Below, one piece after another: positions 8,755 to 16,176 of a stretch of 64,000 nt of DNA. The stretch spans positions 18,943-82,942 of the forward strand of contig NZ_RJVR01000292.1 in NCBI RefSeq assembly GCF_003999195.1, written 5' to 3'. The translations under genes and the position numbers were made by a program. How positions within the stretch are numbered: position 1 is the stretch's first letter; every line of letters begins with the position of its first letter. Source of the stretch: Streptomyces soli. Lineage in GTDB: Bacteria; Actinomycetota; Actinomycetes; Streptomycetales; Streptomycetaceae. The notes below the pieces were generated by a model. That model was not told where the DNA came from, searched no databases, and saw only the letters and a list, made by a program, of their open reading frames with translations.

Positions 8755-9060
8755 ATGCCTGAGCTCTATTTCCATGTGCGCTGGCCGGACGGTGCGAGCC
8801 TGCGGTGCTATTCACCTTCCACCGTAGTCGCGGACTACTTCACTCCGGGTGCCGTGTACGACGTCACCGACTTCCTGGAGCGCAGTCGCCAGTCGCTCGG
8901 CATCGCGAGTGAGCGCGTCCGGGAGAAGTACGGCTTCTCCTGCACCGGCGCGTCGGACCAGCTCGCGGAGATCGAGCGCACCGCCGCCGCGTACGCCGGC
9001 CGGCCCGGGGCCACCGTGACCGTGGAAGCCCTGCGGTATGCCGACGGGAGCGAGCGATGA
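8755..9060 (+). CDS. MSMEG_0570-family nitrogen starvation response protein
   Basis: A 101-residue soluble protein starting MPELYFHVRWPDG, recognisable as the small MSMEG_0570 family that accompanies Nit1C nitrilase clusters. It has no catalytic motif that can be named. Hydrophobic spacing suggests a compact alpha/beta fold. The ATG at 8755 follows GGAGGA four bases earlier, and its stop overlaps the start of the flavoprotein gene, so it is the first gene of the nine-gene cluster that ends at 17345. The 153-base gap upstream holds a GGTAACG at 8645-8651 that could be half of a GlnR site, but the match is poor. Function is unknown. Confidence 0.8.
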   Translation: MPELYFHVRWPDGASLRCYSPSTVVADYFTPGAVYDVTDFLERSRQSLGIASERVREKYGFSCTGASDQLAEIERTAAAYAGRPGATVTVEALRYADGSER

Positions 9061-10370
9061 GCCCGGCACGGCTGGCGGGGGCCCACTATCCGGTGGCCGT
9101 GGTCGGGGGCGGGCAGGCGGGGCTGTCGGTCAGCTACTGGCTGCGCGAGCGCGGCATCGAGCACATCGTGATCGAGGCTAACCGGGTCGGGAGCGAGTGG
9201 CGGGAGCGCCGCTGGGACAGCTTCTGCCTGGTCACGCCCAACTGGCAGTGCAGGTTGCCCGGTTTCCCCTACCAGGGCTCCGATCCGGACGGGTTCATGG
9301 TCCGCGACGAGATCGTGCGGTACCTCGAGGACTACGTGGCCTTCTTCCGGCCGCCGCTGGTGGAGGGCGTGTCCGTCACCGGGCTGCGCCGGGCCGCCAG
9401 TGGCACCTTCGAACTGAGCACCACCCAAGGGGACTTCACCGCCGAGCAGGTGGTGGTCGCCACCGGCCCGTACCACACGCCCTCCATCCCCCGGATGGCC
9501 GAGCGGCTGCCCGCGGGCATCGAGCAGCTCCACTCCTCTCGCTACCGCAACGCGGACCAGCTTCCCGAGGGCGGCGTCCTGGTGGTCGGCACCGGCCAGT
9601 CCGGCTGCCAGATCGCCGAGGACCTGCACCTCGCGGGCCGCCAGGTCCATCTGGCCGTCGGCAGCGCCCCGCGCGTGGCCCGCTTCTACCGGGGCCGGGA
9701 CTGCGTGGCCTGGCTGGACGAGATGGGGCACTACGCCAAGGGCATCGACCAGTTCGACGACGCCGGCGCGGTGCGCATGCGGGTCAACCACTACGTGACC
9801 GGGCGCGACGGCGGCCGCGACATCGACCTGCGGGCCTTCGCGCGGGACGGGATGCGGCTGTACGGGCGACTGACCGGCATCGACGGCCCGGGGCTGGAGT
9901 TCGCCGACGACCTGAAGGTCAACCTCGACCGGGCCGACATGGTGGCCGAGGGCATCAAGGACGCCATCGACGCGCACATCACCGCGCACGGCATAGCGGC
10001 TCCCGAGGAGTCACGGTACGTACCGGTGTGGGAGCCGGACGGTCAGCCGGGCAGCCTCGACCTGGCAGCCGCCGGGATCACCTCCGTCATCTGGTCGACC
10101 GGCTTCACCCGCGACCACCGGTGGATCGAGATACCCGCCTTCGACGGCCGCGGCTACCCGATGCACTGGCGCGGCGCCAGCAGCTGTCCCGGCCTGTACT
10201 TCCTGGGCCTGCCCTGGCAGTACTCCTGGGGGTCGGGCCGCTTCGAAGCGGTGGGCCGGGACGCGGAGTTCCTCGCCGGCCACATCGACGCCTCGCGCCG
10301 CACGGCCGACGTCTGCGGCGCCCTGACCGGCGCACCCAACGAACTCACCGCCGCCCTCCCGATCGGCTGA
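9057..10370 (+). CDS. MSMEG_0569-family flavin-dependent oxidoreductase
   Basis: A 437-residue flavoprotein with an N-terminal FAD-binding Rossmann motif (VAVVGGGQAGLSVSYWLRERG), a second dinucleotide motif in VLVVGTGQSGCQIAEDL near residue 177, and a conserved C-terminal WQYSWGSGRFEAVGRDAEF. This matches the class B monooxygenase-like oxidoreductases of Nit1C clusters. In Pseudomonas the equivalent flavoprotein belongs to the set needed for growth on cyanide, although its reaction is not settled. The ATG overlaps the stop of the preceding gene. It probably acts on a nitrogenous intermediate handed on within the cluster; that is inference from gene order. Confidence 0.85.
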   Translation: MSPARLAGAHYPVAVVGGGQAGLSVSYWLRERGIEHIVIEANRVGSEWRERRWDSFCLVTPNWQCRLPGFPYQGSDPDGFMVRDEIVRYLEDYVAFFRPPLVEGVSVTGLRRAASGTFELSTTQGDFTAEQVVVATGPYHTPSIPRMAERLPAGIEQLHSSRYRNADQLPEGGVLVVGTGQSGCQIAEDLHLAGRQVHLAVGSAPRVARFYRGRDCVAWLDEMGHYAKGIDQFDDAGAVRMRVNHYVTGRDGGRDIDLRAFARDGMRLYGRLTGIDGPGLEFADDLKVNLDRADMVAEGIKDAIDAHITAHGIAAPEESRYVPVWEPDGQPGSLDLAAAGITSVIWSTGFTRDHRWIEIPAFDGRGYPMHWRGASSCPGLYFLGLPWQYSWGSGRFEAVGRDAEFLAGHIDASRRTADVCGALTGAPNELTAALPIG

Positions 10371-10383
10371 AGGGGTCAACGAC

Positions 10384-11199
10384 ATGGTCTCCGACGCCCA
10401 CCGCCACATCGGCGTGCTGCCCGCCTACCCCTTCTACGGGGGGCCGCCCGTCCAGCCCGACACCACCGCCCGCGCCACTGTCAAGCAGCTCGTCGCCGAC
10501 CTCGACGCGGAGGGCACCGAACGCGCCCTGGTGATCCCCAACTACGGCGTCCCGGACCCCGACATCGCCTTCTCCTTCAACGAGCTGGCCGTCGAGGCCG
10601 CCCAGGCCGACGACCGGATCCGCGCCGGGCTGTGGGTCTCCCCGCGCCCCGAGGACGAGCACCGCACCGCAGCCGCCCTCGCCCTGGCCGGCGAGGAGGG
10701 CGTACGGGCGCTCAAGCTCAGCTTCCTGCTGGGCGGCCGCCCCACCGACCCGGCCTGCCGGCCACAGCTGGACCGGATCTTCGCCGAGGCCGGGCGCCTC
10801 GGGCTTGTGGTCCACGTCCACACCTCCCCCGGCGCCGCCTCCGACATCGACGAGGTCGGCCACCTGGTGGAGTGGTACGCCGACCAGGTCCCCGTTCATC
10901 TCGTGCACTTCGGCGGCGGGATGAGCGGCCACATCAAGCTCGCCGGCTCCCGGTTCTTCGACTGGATCGAAGACGGCAAGCGCGTCTACACCGACCTCTC
11001 CTGGGCCATCGGCTTCGCACCGCGCTGGCTGGCCCAGGAGATCGAGCGCCGCGGTATCGGCCACGACCGCGTGCTCTTCGCCAGTGACCAGCCGTGGGGT
11101 GACTTCGCGGGCGAGCACGCCCGGTTGACCGCCGCGGCCGGTGGCGGCGAACTCGGCGAACTCGTCTTCCGGGACACCTTCGCCGCGCTCTACGACTGA
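10384..11199 (+). CDS. Amidohydrolase-family (TIM barrel) protein of the Nit1C cluster
   Basis: A 271-residue protein of the amidohydrolase 2 superfamily. The metal-binding DAHRHIG motif is at the N-terminus (residues 4-10), a further histidine lies in VVHVHTSPG, another in LVHFGGG, and the terminal acid in LFASDQPWGDF. This set fits a one- or two-metal hydrolase or decarboxylase barrel. The ATG at 10384 follows an AAGGGG. It sits between the flavoprotein and the Sll0783 homologue. Some Nit1C clusters of cyanobacteria and actinobacteria contain such a gene. A hydrolytic step on an amide or cyclic intermediate is plausible but not shown. Confidence 0.75.
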   Translation: MVSDAHRHIGVLPAYPFYGGPPVQPDTTARATVKQLVADLDAEGTERALVIPNYGVPDPDIAFSFNELAVEAAQADDRIRAGLWVSPRPEDEHRTAAALALAGEEGVRALKLSFLLGGRPTDPACRPQLDRIFAEAGRLGLVVHVHTSPGAASDIDEVGHLVEWYADQVPVHLVHFGGGMSGHIKLAGSRFFDWIEDGKRVYTDLSWAIGFAPRWLAQEIERRGIGHDRVLFASDQPWGDFAGEHARLTAAAGGGELGELVFRDTFAALYD

Positions 11200-11255
11200 C
11201 TCCCTCCTCCAACCGCCCCCGTCCCACTCGTACACCTCGTCCAAGGAGACTGCCC

Positions 11256-11780
11256 ATGTCCGAAACCACCGTCGAGCTGACCGACGTCGAGCAGAAGTCG
11301 CTGACCGAGATCCCCCACCCGTCGCTGCCCGAGGGCTCCAGCATCTACGGCTCGACCAAGGTCTTCCCCGACTACCAGGCCGAGGACGGCGAGACCTACT
11401 TCACCCTCGTCCACGGCATCGCCCACGAGTCGTCCGTCAGCTTCGTCGCCGTCCTGCAGGCCACCCGCGCGCTGCGCAAGGGCTTCGAGACCGCCATCTA
11501 CTTCTACGGCCCCGGCTCGCTCAACTGCCTGGCCACCCGCGGCTTCCCGACCACCGGCAACTCCGCCTTCCCCGGCGAGCACAACATCAACAACCAGCTC
11601 AAGACCTTCATCTCCGAGGGCGGCAAGGTCTTCTGCTGCCGCTTCGGCCTGTCCCTGCACGGCGCCCGCGAGGAGGACCTCATCGAGGGCGTGATCCCCA
11701 CGCACCCGCTGGACGTGCAGGACGCGCTGATCCACTACGCCCGCAAGGGCGCCATCATCAACTCCACCTACCAGCTGTAA
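11256..11780 (+). CDS. MSMEG_0572/Sll0783-family nitrogen starvation response protein
   Basis: A 174-residue soluble protein. Stretches such as GSTKVFPDYQAEDGETYFTL and FYGPGSLNCLATRGFPTTGN mark it as the Sll0783/MSMEG_0572 family, a core member of the Nit1C cluster. In Synechocystis, sll0783 is induced by nitrogen starvation and its loss blocks polyhydroxybutyrate accumulation; the molecular activity is unknown. Two cysteines near residues 128-129 (FCCRFG) are conserved-looking and could be functional. The ATG at 11256 follows AAGGAG with good spacing. It precedes the radical SAM gene by ten bases. Confidence 0.88.
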   Translation: MSETTVELTDVEQKSLTEIPHPSLPEGSSIYGSTKVFPDYQAEDGETYFTLVHGIAHESSVSFVAVLQATRALRKGFETAIYFYGPGSLNCLATRGFPTTGNSAFPGEHNINNQLKTFISEGGKVFCCRFGLSLHGAREEDLIEGVIPTHPLDVQDALIHYARKGAIINSTYQL

Positions 11781-11790
11781 GGGGAACGAC

Positions 11791-12897
11791 GTGAGCGTTG
11801 GCACCCACTCGACGAGTACGGCGGTGGACGTGCGGATCATGACCCGCGCCGAACTCGCCCTCCACGGCCTGCGGACGGACGCACCCGTACGGCGGCCAGA
11901 TGGCGCGGGGCCCAGCGACGACGGCCACGTCCTCGTCGACGGTGCCAACGCCGCGCTTCCCCGCAACCCCGACAGTCCCTACTTCGTACGCAACGGCAAG
12001 GTCTGGCTCGGCGACGAGGCCGGAACATTCGAGGACACCGGGCTGGCCTACTCCCCCGTACAACGACCGAAGTTCTACGACCTGACGACGGCCGACGGCA
12101 TCCGCTACGAGGAGATCGCCCGCCTCCACGGCGCCGACGTCCTCGCCACCACCGTCGTCCAGACCTGCATCCGCTACGCCGAGGCCGACCGCTGCCGCTT
12201 CTGCACCATCGAGGAGTCGCTGCGCTCCGGCGCGACGGTCGCCGCCAAGACCCCCGCCCAGCTCGCCGAGGTCGCCGAGGCCGCCGTACGGCTCGACGGG
12301 GTCAAGCAGATGGTCATGACCACCGGCACCACCACCGGCCCCGACCGGGGCGCCCGCACCCTCGCACGCTCCGTGCGCGCGGTGCTGGCGGCGGTGCCCG
12401 GACTGCCCATCCAGGTTCAGTGCGAACCGCCCGGCGACCTGGCCTGGATCCGCGAACTGCACGACGCCGGAGCCACCGCGATCGGCATCCACGTCGAGGC
12501 CCTCGACGACCAGGTGCGGCGGCGCTGGATGCCCGGCAAATCCACTGTCCCGATGTCCGAGTACGAGGCCGCCTGGGACGAGGCCGTCCGGGTCTTCGGC
12601 CCCAACCGCGTCTCCACGTACCTGCTGGCCGGCCTCGGCGAGGATCCGGACGAGCTGATCGAGGGGGCGGGGAAGCTGATCGCCCGTGGCGTGTACCCGT
12701 TCGTCGTCCCCTTCCGCCCCATGAGCGGCACCCTCGCCGCCCGGGACGGAATCGGCACCCCCACCGCGGAGTACCTCCGGTACGTCACCGAAGGCGTCGC
12801 CGCGAAGCTGCGCGCCGCGGGCATGCAGGGTGCCGACCAGAACGCCGGCTGCGCGGCTTGCGGGGCGTGCAGTGTGCTGCGCACGGCGGGCGGGTGA
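11791..12897 (+). CDS. MSMEG_0568-family radical SAM protein
   Basis: A 368-residue radical S-adenosylmethionine enzyme. The cluster-binding cysteines are spaced CX8CX2C (Cys126, Cys135, Cys138 in TCIRYAEADRCRFC), not the usual CX3CX2C, a spacing seen in this Nit1C family. The C-terminus has a second cysteine group, CAACGAC (Cys354/357/360), suited to an auxiliary iron-sulfur cluster. The barrel includes VQCEPPGDLAWIRELHDAGA and LAGLGEDPDELIEG. The GTG start at 11791 follows AAGGGG, and the stop overlaps the GTG of the next gene. It probably performs the demanding chemical step of the cluster; substrate unknown. Confidence 0.88.
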   Translation: MSVGTHSTSTAVDVRIMTRAELALHGLRTDAPVRRPDGAGPSDDGHVLVDGANAALPRNPDSPYFVRNGKVWLGDEAGTFEDTGLAYSPVQRPKFYDLTTADGIRYEEIARLHGADVLATTVVQTCIRYAEADRCRFCTIEESLRSGATVAAKTPAQLAEVAEAAVRLDGVKQMVMTTGTTTGPDRGARTLARSVRAVLAAVPGLPIQVQCEPPGDLAWIRELHDAGATAIGIHVEALDDQVRRRWMPGKSTVPMSEYEAAWDEAVRVFGPNRVSTYLLAGLGEDPDELIEGAGKLIARGVYPFVVPFRPMSGTLAARDGIGTPTAEYLRYVTEGVAAKLRAAGMQGADQNAGCAACGACSVLRTAGG

Positions 12898-14471
12898 CGG
12901 GCATGCGTAACTTCGGCCCCGATGCGGCTGCGGTGGGTTCTCCCCCCACCCCGCCCCTTCCCGAAACCGGGGGCAAGCCCCCAGCCCCCCTGACGTCCTC
13001 CGGGCGTGTCCTCAATCGCCGGACGGGCTCCAAAGAACCCCTCCTGGACCTGGTCGGCCGTCACCCCGACCACGTCGCGCCTGAGGACATCCTGCTTCTG
13101 CTCGGCGACCGCAGCACCATCGCCCGGCAGCCCGGCTTCCGGATCGAAGAGGCAACCAGCGCGGAGGCGTTGAGCGGCTACCTGCGGCTGCGGCAGGACA
13201 TATTCGTCGATGAGCAGGGGCTGTTCGAGGGGCACGACCTGGACGACCGGGACGACGACCCGCGCACCATCGTGTTTGTCGCTCGCGACCGTGACGGCGC
13301 CGTCGCGGGCGGGGTGCGGCTGGGGCCGGTCGAGGACGGGCCTGACATCGGGTGGTGGGCCGGGGGGCGGCTTGCGGTCGCGCCGGCCGCACGGCGGCTG
13401 GGCGGGGTAGGGGCGGCGCTGGTGCGGGCGGCGTGTGCCCGGGCGGAGGCCGAGGGCGCGTTGCGGTTCGACGCGACGGTGCAGGTGCGGGGCGAGCCGT
13501 TGTTCACGCGGCTGGGGTGGCGGCGGGTCCGGGAGGTGACGGTCGCCGGGGCACCGCACGTGCTGATGCGGTGGCCGATCGGCCGGATCGCCGCGCAGGC
13601 CTCGGCCACGAAGGCATTGTTGGGCCCGCTGCTGGCGGGGCTGAGCCCCGGCGGCACCGGCTTCGTGGGCGACGACGGCGCGCCTGTGCCGGGCACCGAT
13701 GTGATCGCCGCGTGCGACGCCATTGTGCCGTCCATGGTCGAGCGGGACCCGGAGTGGGCGGGCTGGTGCTCGGTGCTGGTCAATCTCAACGACCTGGCGG
13801 CGATGGGCGCTTCGCCGGTCGGGCTGCTGGACGCGCTCGGCGCGCGGGACGCCTCGCATGCCGCCCGGGTGCTGTCGGGGCTGAGGCGCGCGGCCGAGGC
13901 CTACGACGTCCCGGTGCTGGGCGGCCACACCCAGTTCGGGGTGCCGGCCGCGCTGTCGGTGACCGCGCTGGGCCGGACCCGGCATCCCGTGCCGGGCGGC
14001 GGCGGACGCCCCGGGCACGCCGTACGCCTCACCGCCGACCTGGGTGGCGGCTGGCGGACCGGATACCGCGGCCGCCAGTGGGATTCGACCACCCATCGCC
14101 GTACGGACGAGCTGCGTACGATGCTCGGCGCGGTCGCCGCCGCCCGCCCGGCCGCCGCCAAGGACGTGTCGATGGCCGGGATCGCCGGCACCCTCGGGAT
14201 GCTCGCGGAGGCCGGCGGCTGCGGCGCCGTACTCGATGTGGCCGCTGTGCCGCGGCCGGAGGGCGCGGCCGTCGGTGACTGGCTCACGTGCTTCCCCGGC
14301 TTCGCCATGCTCACCGCCGACGCACCGGGCGCGCCGCCGCCGGCCGCCGGGCCGGCGACCGGCGCGGAGTGCGGGGAGCTGACCGCAGGGCAGGGCGTTG
14401 GGCTGCGCTGGCCCGACGGAGAGATCACGGAAGCGGTCGCCGGCACGGTGACCGGAATGGGGATCGCATGA
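12894..14471 (+). CDS. Fused GNAT N-acyltransferase and AIR synthase-like protein (MSMEG_0567/Sll0787 type)
   Basis: A 525-residue two-domain protein. Residues about 80-235 are a GNAT acyltransferase (LRQDIFVDEQGLF at the N-terminal end, acyl-CoA loop around VAPAARRLGGVGAALVRAA). Residues about 240-525 are an AIR synthase-related (PurM-fold) domain with ATP-binding-type segments such as VLGGHTQFGVPAAL and AGGCGAVLDV. In many Nit1C clusters these are two genes, so this is a fusion. The GTG at 12894 overlaps the previous stop; an ATG at 12903 is three codons on. Residues about 15-46 are encoded by a dispersed palindromic repeat (12936-13031) and are proline-rich with no domain likeness, so a repeat has been absorbed into the reading frame. 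Confidence 0.82.
   Translation: MTGMRNFGPDAAAVGSPPTPPLPETGGKPPAPLTSSGRVLNRRTGSKEPLLDLVGRHPDHVAPEDILLLLGDRSTIARQPGFRIEEATSAEALSGYLRLRQDIFVDEQGLFEGHDLDDRDDDPRTIVFVARDRDGAVAGGVRLGPVEDGPDIGWWAGGRLAVAPAARRLGGVGAALVRAACARAEAEGALRFDATVQVRGEPLFTRLGWRRVREVTVAGAPHVLMRWPIGRIAAQASATKALLGPLLAGLSPGGTGFVGDDGAPVPGTDVIAACDAIVPSMVERDPEWAGWCSVLVNLNDLAAMGASPVGLLDALGARDASHAARVLSGLRRAAEAYDVPVLGGHTQFGVPAALSVTALGRTRHPVPGGGGRPGHAVRLTADLGGGWRTGYRGRQWDSTTHRRTDELRTMLGAVAAARPAAAKDVSMAGIAGTLGMLAEAGGCGAVLDVAAVPRPEGAAVGDWLTCFPGFAMLTADAPGAPPPAAGPATGAECGELTAGQGVGLRWPDGEITEAVAGTVTGMGIA
12936..13031. repeat. Dispersed palindromic repeat inside the GNAT-AIRS reading frame
   Basis: About 95 bases of C/G-rich sequence with GGGGGC (12969-12974) facing GCCCCC (12977-12982) and ending in the CAATCGCCGGACGGGCT motif at 13013-13029, which is a very common interspersed motif in Streptomyces genomes. 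It falls at the junction between the radical SAM and acyltransferase genes and is translated as a proline-rich leader of the latter. Boundaries are approximate. Confidence 0.55.
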
Positions 14472-15331
14472 GCACGCTTCGTATGGCGGCTGTGGCCGCC
14501 GAGTTCGGCCGCGACCTCGAGGAGGACTTCGCCATCGTGGAGCGGCTGATCAAGGAGGCCGGGGAGCAGGGCGTTCAGCTGCTCGCGCTTCCGGAGGCCT
14601 GTCTCGGCGGCTATCTGCTCAGCCTCGACGACGACACCGAACTCGACGCGGGCCCTCCCCCGCTCGCCGTCGACGGCCCCGAGATCGCCCGCCTCGCGGC
14701 ACTCGCGGGCGGGATGACGGTGGTCGCGGGCTACTGCGAAGCGGACGGCGACTCCCGCTACAACAGCGTGGTGTGCGTGACCGGCGACGGCGTCCTGGGC
14801 AATCACCGCAAGGTCCATCAGCCGTTGAGCGAGGACGCGAGCTACGCCTCCGGCGACCAGTTCCACGCCTTCGACACCCCGGTCGGCCGGATCGGCATGA
14901 TGATCTGTTACGACAAGGCCTTCCCGGAGTCCGCCCGCGCCCTCGCGCTGGACGGGGCCCAGATCGGCGTCTGCGTCTCCGCCTGGCCGGGCGCCAGGAC
15001 GAGCCCCGCCGCCGACCTCGCCAACGACCGCTGGAAGCGCCGCTTCGACCTGTTCGACCGGGCCCGCGCGCTGGAAAATCAGATGGTGTGGGTGTCCGCG
15101 AACCAGGCGGGCACTTTCGGGTCGCTACGCTTCGTCGGCAGCGCCAAGGTCGTCGACCCCGGCGGCGAGATCCTCGCCGACACCGGGGTGACGGCCGGCA
15201 TCGCCGTCGCCGAACTCGACGTCGCACAGGCCCTGGAGACCGCCCGTCGCTCTATGGGACACCTGCGCGACCGGCGGCCCGAGACCTACGACCTGACCAC
15301 AGGCCTGTCCACAGGAGCAGTCAAGGCATGA
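14468..15331 (+). CDS. Nit1-type nitrilase / carbon-nitrogen hydrolase
   Basis: A 287-residue member of the nitrilase superfamily with the full catalytic triad: Glu43 (ALPEACLGGY), Lys115 (NHRKVHQP) and Cys147 (MMICYDKAFPE). It should hydrolyse a nitrile or cyanide-derived nitrile to the carboxylate plus ammonia, or act as an amidase; Nit1C nitrilases from other bacteria are nitrilases. The ATG overlaps the stop of the fused GNAT-AIRS gene and its own stop overlaps the start of a second nitrilase-like gene. It is the chemical core of the cluster that gives it the name Nit1C. Confidence 0.9.
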   Translation: MSTLRMAAVAAEFGRDLEEDFAIVERLIKEAGEQGVQLLALPEACLGGYLLSLDDDTELDAGPPPLAVDGPEIARLAALAGGMTVVAGYCEADGDSRYNSVVCVTGDGVLGNHRKVHQPLSEDASYASGDQFHAFDTPVGRIGMMICYDKAFPESARALALDGAQIGVCVSAWPGARTSPAADLANDRWKRRFDLFDRARALENQMVWVSANQAGTFGSLRFVGSAKVVDPGGEILADTGVTAGIAVAELDVAQALETARRSMGHLRDRRPETYDLTTGLSTGAVKA

Positions 15332-16176
15332 GCACCATCCGGATCGCGGCCGTGGCCGCCCACTTCGGCCGCGACCTGGACTTCTGCCTCGCGAGGATCG
15401 GCAAGCTGATCGACGACGCCCGCAAGGAGGGCGCCGGGCTGCTCGTCCTGCCCGATGCCGCCCTCGGCGGCTACCTGGCCGACCTGCGTCACCCGGACCC
15501 CGAGGCGCTGCCGCCCGCGCTCAAGCAGGACGATCCGCTGATCCTCCAGATAGCCCGCCTCGCAGGCGAGATGGTCGTCTGCGTCGGCTACTGCGAGGCT
15601 GCCACCGACGGCGCGGACCCCGACCGCTACAACGCGGCCGTCTGCGTCAGCGGCGACGGTGTCCTCGGCCGCCACCGCAAGGTGCACCTCCCGGCCGGGG
15701 AGGTCGCCGCATACGCCCCCGGCGACCGCTTCGACGCCTTCGACACCCCGGTCGGCCGGATCGGGATGCTCATCGACTACGACAAGACCTTCCCCGAGTC
15801 CGCCCGCAGCCTCGCCCTGGACGGCGCCGAGATCCTGGCGTGCCTGTCCGCCTGGCCCACCAGCATCACCAACCGCGCCCCGCGGATGGCCCAGGACCGC
15901 CAGGCCAAGCTCTTCGACCTGTACGACCAGGCGCGGGCGGCGGAGAACCAGGTCGTCCTGGCCTCCTCCAACCAGACCGGCGCCATGGGCGGCATGCGCT
16001 TCCTCGGCCAGGCCAAGGTCGTCGGTCCCGGCGGTGACATCCTCGCCCGCACCTGGGCCAAGGCCGGCCTCGCCGTCGCCGAGCTCGACGTGCCGACCGA
16101 GGTCGACCGCGCCCGCCGCATCCTGCGCCACCTCGGCGAACGCCGGCCCGCCGCCTACCGGGAGACCACGTCGTGA
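15328..16176 (+). CDS. Degenerate nitrilase paralogue lacking catalytic Cys and Glu
   Basis: A 282-residue paralogue of the preceding nitrilase with the same length and motifs, but two of three catalytic residues are changed. The Glu position is Asp43 (LVLPDAALGGY) and the nucleophilic Cys is replaced by Asp150 (MLIDYDKTFPES, codon GAC). Only Lys118 (RHRKVHLP) is kept. The frame is intact, codon use is like its neighbours and an AGGAG precedes the ATG, so it is expressed and under selection rather than decaying. A non-catalytic partner of the active nitrilase, or an enzyme with altered chemistry, is the likely role. Its stop overlaps the glycosyltransferase start. Confidence 0.85.
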   Translation: MSTIRIAAVAAHFGRDLDFCLARIGKLIDDARKEGAGLLVLPDAALGGYLADLRHPDPEALPPALKQDDPLILQIARLAGEMVVCVGYCEAATDGADPDRYNAAVCVSGDGVLGRHRKVHLPAGEVAAYAPGDRFDAFDTPVGRIGMLIDYDKTFPESARSLALDGAEILACLSAWPTSITNRAPRMAQDRQAKLFDLYDQARAAENQVVLASSNQTGAMGGMRFLGQAKVVGPGGDILARTWAKAGLAVAELDVPTEVDRARRILRHLGERRPAAYRETTS

